Shown here piece after piece: positions 16,490 to 26,105 of a stretch of DNA of 64,000 nt; the first letter of the stretch is position 1; each line of letters starts with the position of its first letter. A program made the position numbers and the translations under genes. The notes under the pieces were generated by a model. The model saw only the letters and a list, made by a program, of their open reading frames with translations. It did no database searches and was not told the origin of the DNA. This DNA comes from CADEED01 sp964444835 (GTDB lineage: Bacteria; Pseudomonadota; Gammaproteobacteria; Steroidobacterales; Steroidobacteraceae), in the NCBI GenBank assembly GCA_964444835.1, contig CAYUIT010000005.1, positions 56,630-120,629 on the forward strand. Direction: 5' to 3'.

Positions 16490-18580
16490 TTAGGCATCAC
16501 CTTGCTCGAGCGCCACCGCCGACCGCGGCGCCACCTGGAATACACGATCGCTGATCGCATGACCGGCGATATCAGCACCACTCGAAGTATCGAGTATCGA
16601 ACGCCATACGCGCGCCGCGCCCGACGGCGGCAACGCGAACTGGCAGGGCGTGTCCACCGGATTTAGCAGTAACAGCAAATCGACCGCGCTGCCGTGAGCG
16701 CCGATAGCGATGCCGAACGAACGTAGACCGGGATCGTTCCAATCGTGCTCGGTCATCTCATGGCCACGCGGATGCCACCACATGATGTCGCGCGATTGAC
16801 TCGACACGCGCGAGCCTTTGAGAAACGTGTCGCGTCGTAACTCGGGCCGATCCGCCCGCAACTGCGCCAGCTTGCGCACGAACTCGAGTAACGAAGCGTT
16901 TCGTTTGGCCAACGACCAATCGACCCAGCTGATCTCGTTGTCTTGACAGTACGCATTGTTGTTACCGTGCTGCGTGCGGCCAAACTCGTCGCCGCTCAAC
17001 AGCATCGGAACGCCCTGCGAAAAGAACAAAGTGGTTAGCATGTTGCGGATCTGCCGCGCTCGCAGCGCCTCGACATGCGGCTCCTCGGTCGGGCCCTCGA
17101 CGCCACAGTTCCAACTGAGATTGTCTGCATGACCGTCGTGATTGCCTTCACGATTCGCTTCGTTATGGCGCTCGTTGTACGAGACGACATCGCGCAGCGT
17201 GAAGCCATCGTGCGCCGCGAGGAAATTGATGCTCGCCGTCGGCCGTCGCCCTGCGCGACGAAACAAATCGCTCGATCCTGCGAAGCGTTCGGCGAACGAT
17301 CCCAGCATCCGGCTGTCACCACGCCAGTAGGCGCGAATCGCGTCGCGGTAGCGATCGTTCCACTCCGACCAACCCGCCGGAAAATTGCCCAACTGATAGC
17401 CGCCCAGGCCGACATCCCAAGGTTCGGCGATCAACTTGACGTAGGCCAACACGGGATCGGCGCGCAGCGCTGCAAAGAACGGCGCATTCGCGTTGAATCC
17501 GCCCCAATCACGCGCAAGCACCGGTGCCAGATCGAAGCGGAAGCCATCGACATGCATCTCTTCCACCCAAAAACGCATGCTGTCGAGAATCACGCGCGAC
17601 ACTTCAGGTTGGTCGGCCGCGATCGTGTTGCCGCAGCCGGTCATATTCTCGTAGTGGCGCCGATCGGTCGGACGCAAGCGGTAGTAAGTGCGATTATCGA
17701 TGCCGCGCCAACTGAGCGTGGGCCCGCGCTGGTCCCCCTCGGCTGTGTGGTTGTAGACCACATCGAGAATCACTTCGATGCCGACCGAATGCAAGGCGCG
17801 CACCATTTCGCGAAACTCGGCCACAGGATCGTGCACCGCGTACGTGCGCTCCGGCGCACTCCACGCGATGGAGTTGTAACCCCAGTAATTCGACAATCCG
17901 CGCTCACGCAGGAACCCTTCGGTGGTGAACGCCTGCACCGGCATCAACTCCACCGCGGTTACACGTAGCGACTGCAAATGCGCCAGCACCTCAGGCACCG
18001 TGAGGCCCAGGTACTTCCCGCGCCACTCGGGTGGCACTGCCGGGTGCCGCGTCGTAAAGCCCTTGACGTGCAACTCGTAGATGAAGGTGTCGCGCCATGG
18101 CGTTGCCGGCAATCGGTCGCCGCGCCAATCGAACGCGAGGTCGACGACGCGGCAGCGTGGCATCGCGCCGGCGCTATCCACGGCATCGGGCTGCGGCACC
18201 TCGGAGTCGTCGGCCAATGCGCCTTGCAACACAGAGCCCCACCGCACGTCGCCAACGATTTCGTGCGCCGCCGGATCGATCAGCAACTTGTTAGCATTGA
18301 AGCGATGCCCTTCGCGCGGCTCGTACGGACCCTGCACGCGCAGACCGTACAAGGTGCCCGCGGCAGCGTACGGCGCTGGTACAACGCCGTACCATACATT
18401 GCCCGCGCGACTGCCAAGTGAGTAGCGCGCTGTTTCCCGGCGGCCTGTCGCGTCGTACAAGCATACGTCAATGCGCTCTGCATACTGCGAGACGACAGCA
18501 AAATTGACGCCGCCCGCGACGACGCTTGCCCCGAGCGGCGTCGGCGAACCAGCCGTCGCAATCTTGGCGGCGCCCATCAT
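16490..18580 (-). CDS. glgX: Glycogen debranching enzyme GlgX
   Basis: About 696 residues from the ATG at 18580, which overlaps the glgB stop (ATGA). It has an N-terminal CBM48 (TPLGASVVAGGVNFAVVSQYAERIDVCLYD) and a GH13 isoamylase-type barrel: VELMPVQAFTTEGFL, VILDVVYNHTAEGD, the nucleophile region DGFRFDLAPVLARD, the acid region KLIAEPWDVG and INFLAAHDGFTLRDVVSYN. GlgX hydrolyses alpha-1,6 branches of phosphorylase-limited glycogen. The next gene, malQ, handles the released maltodextrins. Length is slightly above E. coli GlgX because of the C-terminal domain. The longer frame to 18766 lies within glgB and is rejected. Confidence 0.92.
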   Translation of the reverse strand: MMGAAKIATAGSPTPLGASVVAGGVNFAVVSQYAERIDVCLYDATGRRETARYSLGSRAGNVWYGVVPAPYAAAGTLYGLRVQGPYEPREGHRFNANKLLIDPAAHEIVGDVRWGSVLQGALADDSEVPQPDAVDSAGAMPRCRVVDLAFDWRGDRLPATPWRDTFIYELHVKGFTTRHPAVPPEWRGKYLGLTVPEVLAHLQSLRVTAVELMPVQAFTTEGFLRERGLSNYWGYNSIAWSAPERTYAVHDPVAEFREMVRALHSVGIEVILDVVYNHTAEGDQRGPTLSWRGIDNRTYYRLRPTDRRHYENMTGCGNTIAADQPEVSRVILDSMRFWVEEMHVDGFRFDLAPVLARDWGGFNANAPFFAALRADPVLAYVKLIAEPWDVGLGGYQLGNFPAGWSEWNDRYRDAIRAYWRGDSRMLGSFAERFAGSSDLFRRAGRRPTASINFLAAHDGFTLRDVVSYNERHNEANREGNHDGHADNLSWNCGVEGPTEEPHVEALRARQIRNMLTTLFFSQGVPMLLSGDEFGRTQHGNNNAYCQDNEISWVDWSLAKRNASLLEFVRKLAQLRADRPELRRDTFLKGSRVSSQSRDIMWWHPRGHEMTEHDWNDPGLRSFGIAIGAHGSAVDLLLLLNPVDTPCQFALPPSGAARVWRSILDTSSGADIAGHAISDRVFQVAPRSAVALEQGDA

Positions 18581-20811
18581 GCCTCGCGCTGCAGGATCAA
18601 GCCTGCGAGCGGCGGCACCTGCACTCGCAGGGTGTATGGCAAGCCATGACACTCTTGCGCAAATGCCGTCACACTTCGCTGTTGGCGATAGCCGGACCCG
18701 CCGTAAATGACCGCATCGGAATCGATGTGTGCGGAGTAAGTGCCGGCGTCGGGTACGCCGACCCAATAGTCATCGCGCGGCACGGGCGTCGCGTTGAACA
18801 AGCAGACAAGCGGCGCCCCACTGTCGCCGCGCGTCGCGAAGCGCAAGAACGCGAACATACTGTCGGCGGCATTGTGCAGGTCGATCCAGCGAAACCCGTC
18901 GCCGTCATGGTCCGAGCCGTGCAGCTGCGGGCGATGCTTGTAGAAGCGCGTCAGATCCCGAGCGAGTCGTTGCAGACCTCGATGTTTCTCGTCGGCTAAC
19001 AAGTGCCAGTCTATGCTCTCCGACTCACGCCACTCGTGCCACTGCCCCCATTCCTGCCCCATGAACAGCAACTTCTTGCCGGGATGCGCCGTCATGAATG
19101 TCAGGAACAACCGGTAGTTAGCCCGCTTCTGCCACTCGTCGCCGGGCATCTTATCGAGCAATGATCGCTTACCGTGGACCACTTCGTCGTGCGATATCGG
19201 CAGGATGAACTTCTCCGACCACGCATACACGAACGAGAATGTGATCAAGCCGTGCTCGAACTTGCGATATACGGGGTCTTTGGCGAAGTACCGTAGCGTG
19301 TCGTTCATCCACCCCATATTCCATTTGAAATCGAAACCGAGGCCGCCGTGATGAACCGGCGTCGTGATGCCCGGAAATGCCGTCGACTCCTCCGCGATGG
19401 TCAACACCCCTGGGAAGCGCCCGTGCGCCACCGTGTTGAACTCGCGCAGAAATGCCAACGCTTCGAGATTCTCGCGTCCGCCGTACTGGTTCGGAATCCA
19501 CTCGCCTGGCTTGCGGCTGTAGTCGCGGTACAGCATGGATGCGACGGCATCCACGCGCAGGCCATCGATGTGATAGCGCTCGAACCAAAACAGCGCGTTC
19601 GCTACGAGGAAATTTCGTACCTCGTGTCGACCGTAGTTGAATATCTTGGTGCCCCAATCCATGTGCTCGCCTTCGCGCGGATCGGCGTGTTCATACAACG
19701 CGGACCCGTCGAAGCGCGCTAGGCCATGCCCATCTCTCGGAAAGTGCCCGGGCACCCAATCGAGAATCACGCCGATGCCAGCCTGATGACAACGATCGAC
19801 GAACTGCATGAAATCTTGCGGCGTGCCGAAGCGCGCGCTCGGCGCGAAGTAGCCCACCACTTGATAGCCCCACGACCCGTCGAAAGGGTGCTCGGCTACG
19901 CCCATGAGCTCGATATGGGTATAACCCATTTCGAGCACGTACGGGATGAGCCGCTCCGCCGCTTCCAACCACGTCAAGAACGGTGGCTGCCGATCTGCGG
20001 CATGTTGCCACGAGCTCAGATGCACTTCGTAGACGCTGATCGGCTCGCGCAACGGCTCCCGCGTCGCACGTCGAGCTAACCACTCGGAATCGTGCCACTC
20101 GTAGCCCTCCAGCGAGGCGACGAGCGAGCTATCCCCAGGCCGCAACTGCATCGCGAAGCCATACGGATCGGCCTTGTGCAACAACTCATCGTGTTGACCA
20201 CGAATCTCGTACTTGTACTCTGTGCCGACGCCCACGCCCGGAACGAACAGTTCCCAAATGCCTGAACTGCCGCGTGGTTGCATCGCATTGCGACGCCCGT
20301 CCCACAGATTGAAAGGCCCCACCACACTGACACGTTTGGCGCTCGGCGCCCACACGGCAAACGCAGTGCCTGCAACACCATCGCGCACGGTGGGATGCGC
20401 GCCAAGCTTCTGGTGGATACCGTAATGCTTGCCCTCGCCAAATAGGTACAGATCGAAATCAGACAACTCAGGCGCGAAGAAATATGGATCGTGCTTACTA
20501 ACAACCGTGCCATCGCCGTAGGTTATCTGCACTTGGTACGGCACCAGCGGGCGGCGATATGGTACGCGTCCTTCAAACAAACCTTCCGGATGCAAGCGCT
20601 GCAAGGCCACGCCGCGCTCGCTCGACTCGTCTTCCCAGTGCACGAGCACCTGCGTCGCACCGGGCTCGAAGATTCGCACTAGGCAGCGCGGTGCTCCGTC
20701 GGTCGTCGCATACTCGTGATACCCCAGCACCGAGCGCGGCGAGCTATGCACGGCACCGAGCAACGCATCCACGTCCGCTTTCGAGAGAGTTGGCAGGGCG
20801 AGAGCTTGCAT
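18577..20811 (-). CDS. glgB: 1,4-alpha-glucan branching enzyme
   Basis: About 744 residues beginning MQALALPTLSKADVDALLG. The N-terminal domain and CBM48 (GVAGTAFAVWAPSAKRVSVVGPFNLWDGR) lead into a GH13 barrel with YTHIELMGVAEHPFDGSWGYQVVGYFAP, the nucleophile region DGLRVDAVASMLYRDYSR, the acid region LTIAEESTAFPG and LPISHDEVVHGKRSL. This is the standard GlgB architecture and length. GlgB creates alpha-1,6 branches during glycogen synthesis, so a synthesis enzyme sits among degradation enzymes here; glgA and glgC are not in the window. The ATG lies 14 bases after the glgP stop with no strong ribosome site, suggesting coupled translation. Confidence 0.94.
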   Translation of the reverse strand: MQALALPTLSKADVDALLGAVHSSPRSVLGYHEYATTDGAPRCLVRIFEPGATQVLVHWEDESSERGVALQRLHPEGLFEGRVPYRRPLVPYQVQITYGDGTVVSKHDPYFFAPELSDFDLYLFGEGKHYGIHQKLGAHPTVRDGVAGTAFAVWAPSAKRVSVVGPFNLWDGRRNAMQPRGSSGIWELFVPGVGVGTEYKYEIRGQHDELLHKADPYGFAMQLRPGDSSLVASLEGYEWHDSEWLARRATREPLREPISVYEVHLSSWQHAADRQPPFLTWLEAAERLIPYVLEMGYTHIELMGVAEHPFDGSWGYQVVGYFAPSARFGTPQDFMQFVDRCHQAGIGVILDWVPGHFPRDGHGLARFDGSALYEHADPREGEHMDWGTKIFNYGRHEVRNFLVANALFWFERYHIDGLRVDAVASMLYRDYSRKPGEWIPNQYGGRENLEALAFLREFNTVAHGRFPGVLTIAEESTAFPGITTPVHHGGLGFDFKWNMGWMNDTLRYFAKDPVYRKFEHGLITFSFVYAWSEKFILPISHDEVVHGKRSLLDKMPGDEWQKRANYRLFLTFMTAHPGKKLLFMGQEWGQWHEWRESESIDWHLLADEKHRGLQRLARDLTRFYKHRPQLHGSDHDGDGFRWIDLHNAADSMFAFLRFATRGDSGAPLVCLFNATPVPRDDYWVGVPDAGTYSAHIDSDAVIYGGSGYRQQRSVTAFAQECHGLPYTLRVQVPPLAGLILQREA

Positions 20812-20825
20812 ACAAACCGCGCGTG

Positions 20826-23309
20826 TCAGATGACCGGGCGGATCCTCCAGATACGCTCCGCATACTCGCGGATGCTGCGATCGGAGGAAAACGTCCCCAT
20901 GCTCAAACAATTCAAGATCGCACGCCGACTCCACTCGTCAGGGTCCCGGTACAAAGCATCGACGCGGTCTTGCGCCTCCGCGTAAGCCGCAAAATCCGCG
21001 AGGACGAGAAACGGTTCGCCATCTGACAATAGGCGATCGACGACGGGCTGCGCGGCATCCGGCTGCTGTGGATTGAAAAAGCCGTCGCGGATCAACGCGA
21101 GCGTCTTCTTCAGTTCGTCGTTGTTCGCGACATACTGATTCGGCCGATAGCCGGCCGCTTTGATATCGGCTACCGCTGGCGCAGTTAGGCCGAAGATGAA
21201 AATGTTCTCCGCACCGACCGCATCACGAATCTCGATGTTAGCGCCGTCCAGCGTCCCGATCGTGAGCGCCCCGTTTAACGACAGCTTCATATTGCCAGTA
21301 CCGGACGCCTCCATTCCGGCCGTCGAGATCTGCTGTGACAGGTCTGCTGCCGGCATGATTTTCTGCGCCAGCGACACATCGTAGTCCGGCAGGAACACAC
21401 ACGCGAGTTTGCCTTGCGCCACTGGATCCTGGTTGATCACAGTCGCCACGTTGTTGATCAAGCGGATCACGGATTTCGCCATTGCATAGCCTGGCGCGGC
21501 CTTACCCGCAAACATAACCGTGCGCGGCACCACGTCTAGTTGCGGATTGGCACGAATCCGGTTGTAGCGCGTAATGACGTACAACAAGTTCAACAGCTGC
21601 CGCTTGTACTCATGGATGCGCTTGACTTGCACATCGAACATGGAATGCGGTGACACGTCGAGGCCCGTGCGCGCATCGATTTCTGCCACGAGCCGTTGCT
21701 TGTTAGCAAACTTGATCTCGCGGAAGCGCGCGCGAAACGCGGGATCCTCTGCTGCGCCGATCAAGCGATGCAGCTCTTCGAGATCGTTCTCCCACGCCGA
21801 GCCGAGCCGCTCCGTGAGCAATTGTGACAGCCCCGGATTCGATTGCTTCAACCAGCGACGGACGGCAATGCCGTTCGTCACGTTCGTGAAGCGGTTCGGA
21901 TACAGCGCCGCGAAGCCCGAAAAAATCGTCTGCTGCATCAAGTCCGAGTGCAGCTTCGCCACACCATTGACCTTTTGGCTGCCAATGACTGCGAGGTGCG
22001 ACATGCGCACTCGCCGCCCGTGAGTCTCGCCGATGATCGACAACGCAGTCTTCGCGGCATCGTCGCCGCGCCAGCGCTTGCCGACTTCATCGAGAAACTC
22101 CGCGTTGATGCGATAGATGATCTCCAGATGGCGCGGCAAGAAGCGCTCGAAGAACGCCACCGGCCAGGTCTCGAGCGCCTCGGGCAACAAGGTGTGATTC
22201 GTGTAGCCGAACACACGCCGACAAATACTCCAAGCCGCGCTCCAATCAAGATCGTGCACATCGAGCAGCAGGCGCATCAACTCCGGAATCGCGAGCGTCG
22301 GATGCGTGTCATTGAGCTGGATCGCGATGGCGTCGGGCAGCTCGTCGAGAGTCCGGCCTTGCGAGATGTGCACCGACAACAAGTCCTGCACGCTCGCACT
22401 GACGAAGAAATACTGCTGCTTAAACCGCAGCTCCTTGCCCTGCGGCGTGGAGTCGTCCGGATAGAGCACGCGCGACATGTTCTTGGCGTCGATCTGGTCC
22501 TCGACTGCTGCGGGATAGTTGCCCGCATTGAAGTCCTCGATATGAAATGGCGTGATCGCACGCCCAGACCATAGCCGCAAATGATTGACTGTCGGACTAC
22601 GATTACCTGGGACTAGATGGTCGAAGCCCACCGCGAGGATGTCCTGCGTATCCACCCAATGCTGCCGCTCTTTGCCATCGGGATCGACGCGACTAACCAC
22701 TCGCCCACCGAAACGCACGACGTAGTGCGCATCGGAGCGCGGCGTCTCCCACACGTTATGCAAGCGCAGCCAAGTGCTCGCTTGCTCGCGCTGCCCACCT
22801 TCGGGGCCGATCGTTTGGGTAAAGATCCCGTAGTCGTAGCGAATGCCATAGCCGACCGCCGGGTATTGCAACGTCGCTAACGAGTCGAGAAAGCACGCCG
22901 CCAGTCGACCCAAGCCACCGTTGCCCAACCCCGGGTCGACCTCGAGCGCGACCAAATCATCGAAGTCGAGGCCCATCGCTGCGACGGCCGCGCGCGCCTC
23001 CGCGACGAAATCTCCATCCAAACTCGATAGCGCATTGACGAGTGAACGCCCCGGCAAGAACTCCACGGACAGGTAACACACACGCTTGACCCGCGCGCGC
23101 GCCACACGTCGCTGCGTTGCGAGCCAACGCGCCGTCAATTCTTCCCGCACCGCGAGCGACAGCGCGTCGTAGATGTCGCGCGGCGTCGCAGTGTCAGGAT
23201 CCTTGCCGAGTGAACGCGTCAGGCGCTCGAACAAGGCCGAGCGCAAATTACCAGGGCGCAGCGCGGACGCTGCCGCCAGCGCGGTGTCGTAGGCTTGTGT
23301 GCTTGTCAT
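20826..23309 (-). CDS. glgP: Glycogen/maltodextrin phosphorylase
   Basis: An 827-residue GT35 phosphorylase. The pyridoxal-phosphate lysine lies in EASGTGNMKLSLNGALTIGT (Lys about 675). Other hallmarks are YLSVEFLPGRSLVNAL, DPGLGNGGLGRLAACFLDSLATL and RIHEYKRQLLNLLYVI. It phosphorolyses alpha-1,4 glucan ends to glucose-1-phosphate. It is the first gene of the four-gene glycogen operon; its ATG at 23309 faces the divergent glucokinase start at 23391, leaving about 80 bases for both promoters. Length agrees with bacterial GlgP (about 815-830). Confidence 0.95.
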   Translation of the reverse strand: MTSTQAYDTALAAASALRPGNLRSALFERLTRSLGKDPDTATPRDIYDALSLAVREELTARWLATQRRVARARVKRVCYLSVEFLPGRSLVNALSSLDGDFVAEARAAVAAMGLDFDDLVALEVDPGLGNGGLGRLAACFLDSLATLQYPAVGYGIRYDYGIFTQTIGPEGGQREQASTWLRLHNVWETPRSDAHYVVRFGGRVVSRVDPDGKERQHWVDTQDILAVGFDHLVPGNRSPTVNHLRLWSGRAITPFHIEDFNAGNYPAAVEDQIDAKNMSRVLYPDDSTPQGKELRFKQQYFFVSASVQDLLSVHISQGRTLDELPDAIAIQLNDTHPTLAIPELMRLLLDVHDLDWSAAWSICRRVFGYTNHTLLPEALETWPVAFFERFLPRHLEIIYRINAEFLDEVGKRWRGDDAAKTALSIIGETHGRRVRMSHLAVIGSQKVNGVAKLHSDLMQQTIFSGFAALYPNRFTNVTNGIAVRRWLKQSNPGLSQLLTERLGSAWENDLEELHRLIGAAEDPAFRARFREIKFANKQRLVAEIDARTGLDVSPHSMFDVQVKRIHEYKRQLLNLLYVITRYNRIRANPQLDVVPRTVMFAGKAAPGYAMAKSVIRLINNVATVINQDPVAQGKLACVFLPDYDVSLAQKIMPAADLSQQISTAGMEASGTGNMKLSLNGALTIGTLDGANIEIRDAVGAENIFIFGLTAPAVADIKAAGYRPNQYVANNDELKKTLALIRDGFFNPQQPDAAQPVVDRLLSDGEPFLVLADFAAYAEAQDRVDALYRDPDEWSRRAILNCLSMGTFSSDRSIREYAERIWRIRPVI

Positions 23310-23390
23310 CCCTTATTTCCGAACTTCCATCATCGACCGATCAAGGGCGATATCATAGGCAAACTAGTGCTGAGCGACGAGAAAAGTGGC

Positions 23391-24161
23391 ATGAGACGGA
23401 ACGCAATCGGTGTCGACATCGGCGGCTCTTCGGTGAAGAGCGCGGTCGTGGATCTCGAGCGCGGCGCACTGATCGGAACACGATATTCCGTCAAGTCGCC
23501 CGCTATGGGTGCGATCGATGAAATGTTTGATGCGGTTGCTGCAGCGATCCCCACGAGTGAGCGAGGCTCCCCGGTCGGCATCACCTTTCCTGGCGTTGTG
23601 CAGGGCGGTGTCGTGCGAACGGCCGCGAATGTCGCGAAAGCGTGGGTCGGTCATCCGCTTGCGGAGGCGGCAGCAGCGCGCCTTGGCACACCGGTCGTCG
23701 CTCTCAATGATGCGGATGCAGCAGGCCTCGCCGAAGTCACATATGGTGCAGCCCGCAACGTACCTGGCACCGTCTTAGTGCTCACGCTCGGTACGGGCAT
23801 TGGTAGCGCGTTGTTCGTCGATGGCCACTTGGTCCCGAATACCGAATTTGGTCATTTAGAAGTGGATGGCCTGGAGGCGGAGGCGCGTGCCTCCGGGCGC
23901 GTGCGCGTCGAGAAAAATCTCGCGTGGGATGCTTGGCTCGCCGAACTGAATCGCGTGATTCAACGGCTACATTCGTTGTTATGGCCGGACTTGATCGTGT
24001 TGTGTGGTGGCGTCACGGAAGACAACCCAAACTTAGCGCAACAACTAACATGCCCCTGCCGCGTGACGCTCGGCGCGCTCAGAGCCGATGCGGGGATCGT
24101 CGGCGCGGCGCTCGCCACGACACTAAGCGGCGGCGTATGGCTACGATCGGCCCGTGCTTAG
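23391..24161 (+). CDS. ppgK: ROK-family glucokinase, polyphosphate type
   Basis: A 256-residue ROK kinase starting MRRNAIGVDIGGSSVKSAVVDL. The phosphate loop GVDIGGSSVKSA, GITFPGVVQGGVV, the stretch NVAKAWVGHPL and NDADAAGLAE agree with the PpgK subgroup, which uses polyphosphate and/or ATP to phosphorylate glucose. PpgK enzymes have a NVxKxWxG pattern in place of the usual glucokinase sequence, seen here. It is cytoplasmic. Placement next to glgP-glgB-glgX-malQ fits recycling of glucose from MalQ and GlgX. It converges with the phosphatase gene, overlapping by 21 bases. Preference for polyphosphate over ATP is inferred from subgroup similarity. Confidence 0.82.
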   Translation: MRRNAIGVDIGGSSVKSAVVDLERGALIGTRYSVKSPAMGAIDEMFDAVAAAIPTSERGSPVGITFPGVVQGGVVRTAANVAKAWVGHPLAEAAAARLGTPVVALNDADAAGLAEVTYGAARNVPGTVLVLTLGTGIGSALFVDGHLVPNTEFGHLEVDGLEAEARASGRVRVEKNLAWDAWLAELNRVIQRLHSLLWPDLIVLCGGVTEDNPNLAQQLTCPCRVTLGALRADAGIVGAALATTLSGGVWLRSARA

Positions 24162-24929
24162 CGTCTGCACCGCCACGGAGTGCAGGCGAGCATCACCGAC
24201 TGCAACCACGCGTCCGTCACTACGCAAGTCGAGTGGCCGCCCATCCCAGTCACTGATGACACCACCGCTACCGCTCACGATCGGCGCGAGCGCAGCGAAG
24301 TCGTACACCTTGAGACCCGCTTCCACGACGATATCCAGCCAACCACTCGCGATGGCCGCATAGGCTGTGCAATCTCCGCCATAAACACGACTCGCGGTCG
24401 CACCGCGAATAGCCTCCCATGAATACGTATGCGCGGCAGAGAACAATTCCGGGCTAGTCGTGCCGAGCACCGCAGCGCCTAATTCGGCACACGGCCGGGA
24501 CGCAACGGGCGCACCATTGAGGCGCGTGCGCTGCCCCTCACAACCCAACCAACGATCGCGTGTGATTGGCTGGTCGATGATGCCGAGCACAGGCTTGCTG
24601 CGATAAGCGACGGCAACCAGGGTTCCGAAAGTCGGACGGCCCGCCATGAACGCACGCGTCCCATCGATCGGATCGATAATCCACTGCCAGTCCGCCGTGG
24701 CGTTGTGCTCGCCATACTCCTCGCCAATAACGCCATCGGCAGGCCGGTTCTCTGCCACGAGCTGCCGACAGGCCTGCTCGACCAGACGGTCGACTTCCGT
24801 CACGGGACTCGAGTCACTCTTCGCTTCATGCGTGAAGGGTCGCCGATAGCGAGCGCGAATGATCTCGCCGGCGGTATCAGCGATACGCTCAGCGAGCGCG
24901 ACGATCTGTGGTGTCAAGGCACTTTGCAT
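24141..24929 (-). CDS. Inositol monophosphatase family, HisN-like phosphatase
   Basis: A 262-residue Mg-dependent phosphatase. The metal motifs are present: VIGEEYGEHN (Glu pair), WIIDPIDGTRAFMAGRPTFGTLVAVAY (DPIDGT) and GGDCTAYAAIASGWLDIVVEAGLKVYDFAALAPIV (the C-terminal WD-like site carries YDFAA). The FMAGRPTFGTL form is that of histidinol-phosphatases of the IMPase fold (HisN) and of some inositol phosphatases. No his genes are near, so the substrate stays open between histidinol phosphate, inositol phosphate and related compounds. It overlaps the ppgK 3' end by 21 bases on the opposite strand. Confidence 0.82.
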   Translation of the reverse strand: MQSALTPQIVALAERIADTAGEIIRARYRRPFTHEAKSDSSPVTEVDRLVEQACRQLVAENRPADGVIGEEYGEHNATADWQWIIDPIDGTRAFMAGRPTFGTLVAVAYRSKPVLGIIDQPITRDRWLGCEGQRTRLNGAPVASRPCAELGAAVLGTTSPELFSAAHTYSWEAIRGATASRVYGGDCTAYAAIASGWLDIVVEAGLKVYDFAALAPIVSGSGGVISDWDGRPLDLRSDGRVVAVGDARLHSVAVQTLSTGRS

Positions 24930-25176
24930 GACTAACGACTTCCAGCGCGTAGTTGTTGCGGTGCGACCGACCTGCCAGCCTCGGCAGGCGAACCGAATTC
25001 GCCCCTGAAGTATCGGGGAGTAGCGCGCGCCTGCCTAGTCGGTCGACAGCAAAGCCGAGCGGTACCGCTGGATGGCGCCCCGTCTTCGACCGCGAGATTG
25101 CGCACAACGCGTATCGACGGTACGAGATACCTCGGGCATCTTGAGCTCGCGCTTGCTGCCACGCAGGAGTTTCAAC

Positions 25177-25203
25177 ATGCGCCTTGGTCGCACCCGCTTA
25201 TGA
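25177..25203 (+). CDS. Eight-codon leader ORF coupled to the stress-protein gene
   Basis: ATG at 25177, preceded by AGGAG (25165-25169) with a 7-base spacer, encodes MRLGRTRL and stops at TGA 25201-25203. That stop overlaps the ATG of the universal stress protein gene at 25200 (ATGA), which has no ribosome site of its own. The arrangement suggests termination-reinitiation coupling. I cannot show that the peptide is made; it could also be a chance alignment of a good ribosome site. Confidence 0.45.
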   Translation: MRLGRTRL

Positions 25204-26105
25204 AGATTCACAAGATACTTGCGGCCACCGACTTCTCGCCGGCTGGCGATCGTGCCGTGGCCGAGGCGGCACGCATCGCGCGCCAAGAATGCGCCGCACT
25301 GCGCGTCATCCACGTCGCACCTCCCAAATCGGTGCTGGGCCAGTCCTGGGGAATCCCAGAGGCACGGACCCGCGGAATCTACCGGCAAGCAACGGAGGCG
25401 TTACAGGCAGTCGCAGCACACGTCGACCCCAGCCATGAGACGTCAGTCTCCACAGGCTTGCGCCTCGGACGCGCGGGGCGCAAGGTGCTGGAAGCGGCAC
25501 ATGAGTTCGCCGCGGACTTGTTAGTGATTGGCGCACGTGGTGAACACGACTCTCCGGAACAACGCCACGCGCTCGGCGGGACAGCAAGTCGGATCGCCCA
25601 CGCGACCACGATTCCGTTGCTGCTGGTACGGCGACCGCCCGGCGACGCGGCCAAGCCGATCGCACTCGCCGCTGTGGATTTGGGTGCGCAATCGCGTGCG
25701 ATCGTCCAATGGGCGATCAAGCTCGCGCGCGGCGGTGTGGCACATGTATTTCATGCCTACGAACCCCCCTTTACGCGACGGTTGCTAGCCTACGGGCTCG
25801 CTCACGAAACGATCGCGGTGTACTCGCAAGACGAACAAACGCGGCGTGCTAACGAGTTGGCCGCGCTCTGCGCTTTCTGTCCGCTCGAAACCACTGTCCA
25901 GCCGACGCTGGAGCGCGGCGAAGCAGCCGCCGCCGTATTGCAGCACGCCGAACGCATCCATGCGAGCGTCATCATTATCGGCAAATGCGACGCCGCCTCG
26001 ACGGGCCCACGCGCGAGTACCTACGGAAGCGTCTGTCGCAGCATCGCGAGCTTTGCCACCGCGAATGTCTTGATCGTCCCCCGCAAGCCTGGAGCAAACA
26101 AATGA
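25200..26105 (+). CDS. Tandem universal stress protein (two UspA domains)
   Basis: A 301-residue protein with two UspA folds. Domain 1 (about 1-145) begins MKIHKILAATDFSPAGDRAVAEAARIA and contains GARGEHDSPEQRHALGGTASRIAHATTIPLLLV, the nucleotide-binding loop pattern. Domain 2 (about 150-301) ends VIIIGKCDAASTGPRASTYGSVCRSIASFATANVLIV, where the loop is altered. Tandem Usp proteins of the UspE type respond to oxidative, starvation or energy stress. The start codon overlaps the TGA of a short leader ORF; a longer open frame to 25098 is less likely because MKIHKILAATD is the usual Usp N-terminus. It is followed with ATGA overlap by a DUF2934 gene. Confidence 0.85.
   Translation: MKIHKILAATDFSPAGDRAVAEAARIARQECAALRVIHVAPPKSVLGQSWGIPEARTRGIYRQATEALQAVAAHVDPSHETSVSTGLRLGRAGRKVLEAAHEFAADLLVIGARGEHDSPEQRHALGGTASRIAHATTIPLLLVRRPPGDAAKPIALAAVDLGAQSRAIVQWAIKLARGGVAHVFHAYEPPFTRRLLAYGLAHETIAVYSQDEQTRRANELAALCAFCPLETTVQPTLERGEAAAAVLQHAERIHASVIIIGKCDAASTGPRASTYGSVCRSIASFATANVLIVPRKPGANK

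Noticed and set aside
17075..17968. 297-codon + strand frame opposite glgX
   Set aside because: Composition and lack of motifs mark it as a shadow; the GH13 catalytic blocks of GlgX are on the minus strand.
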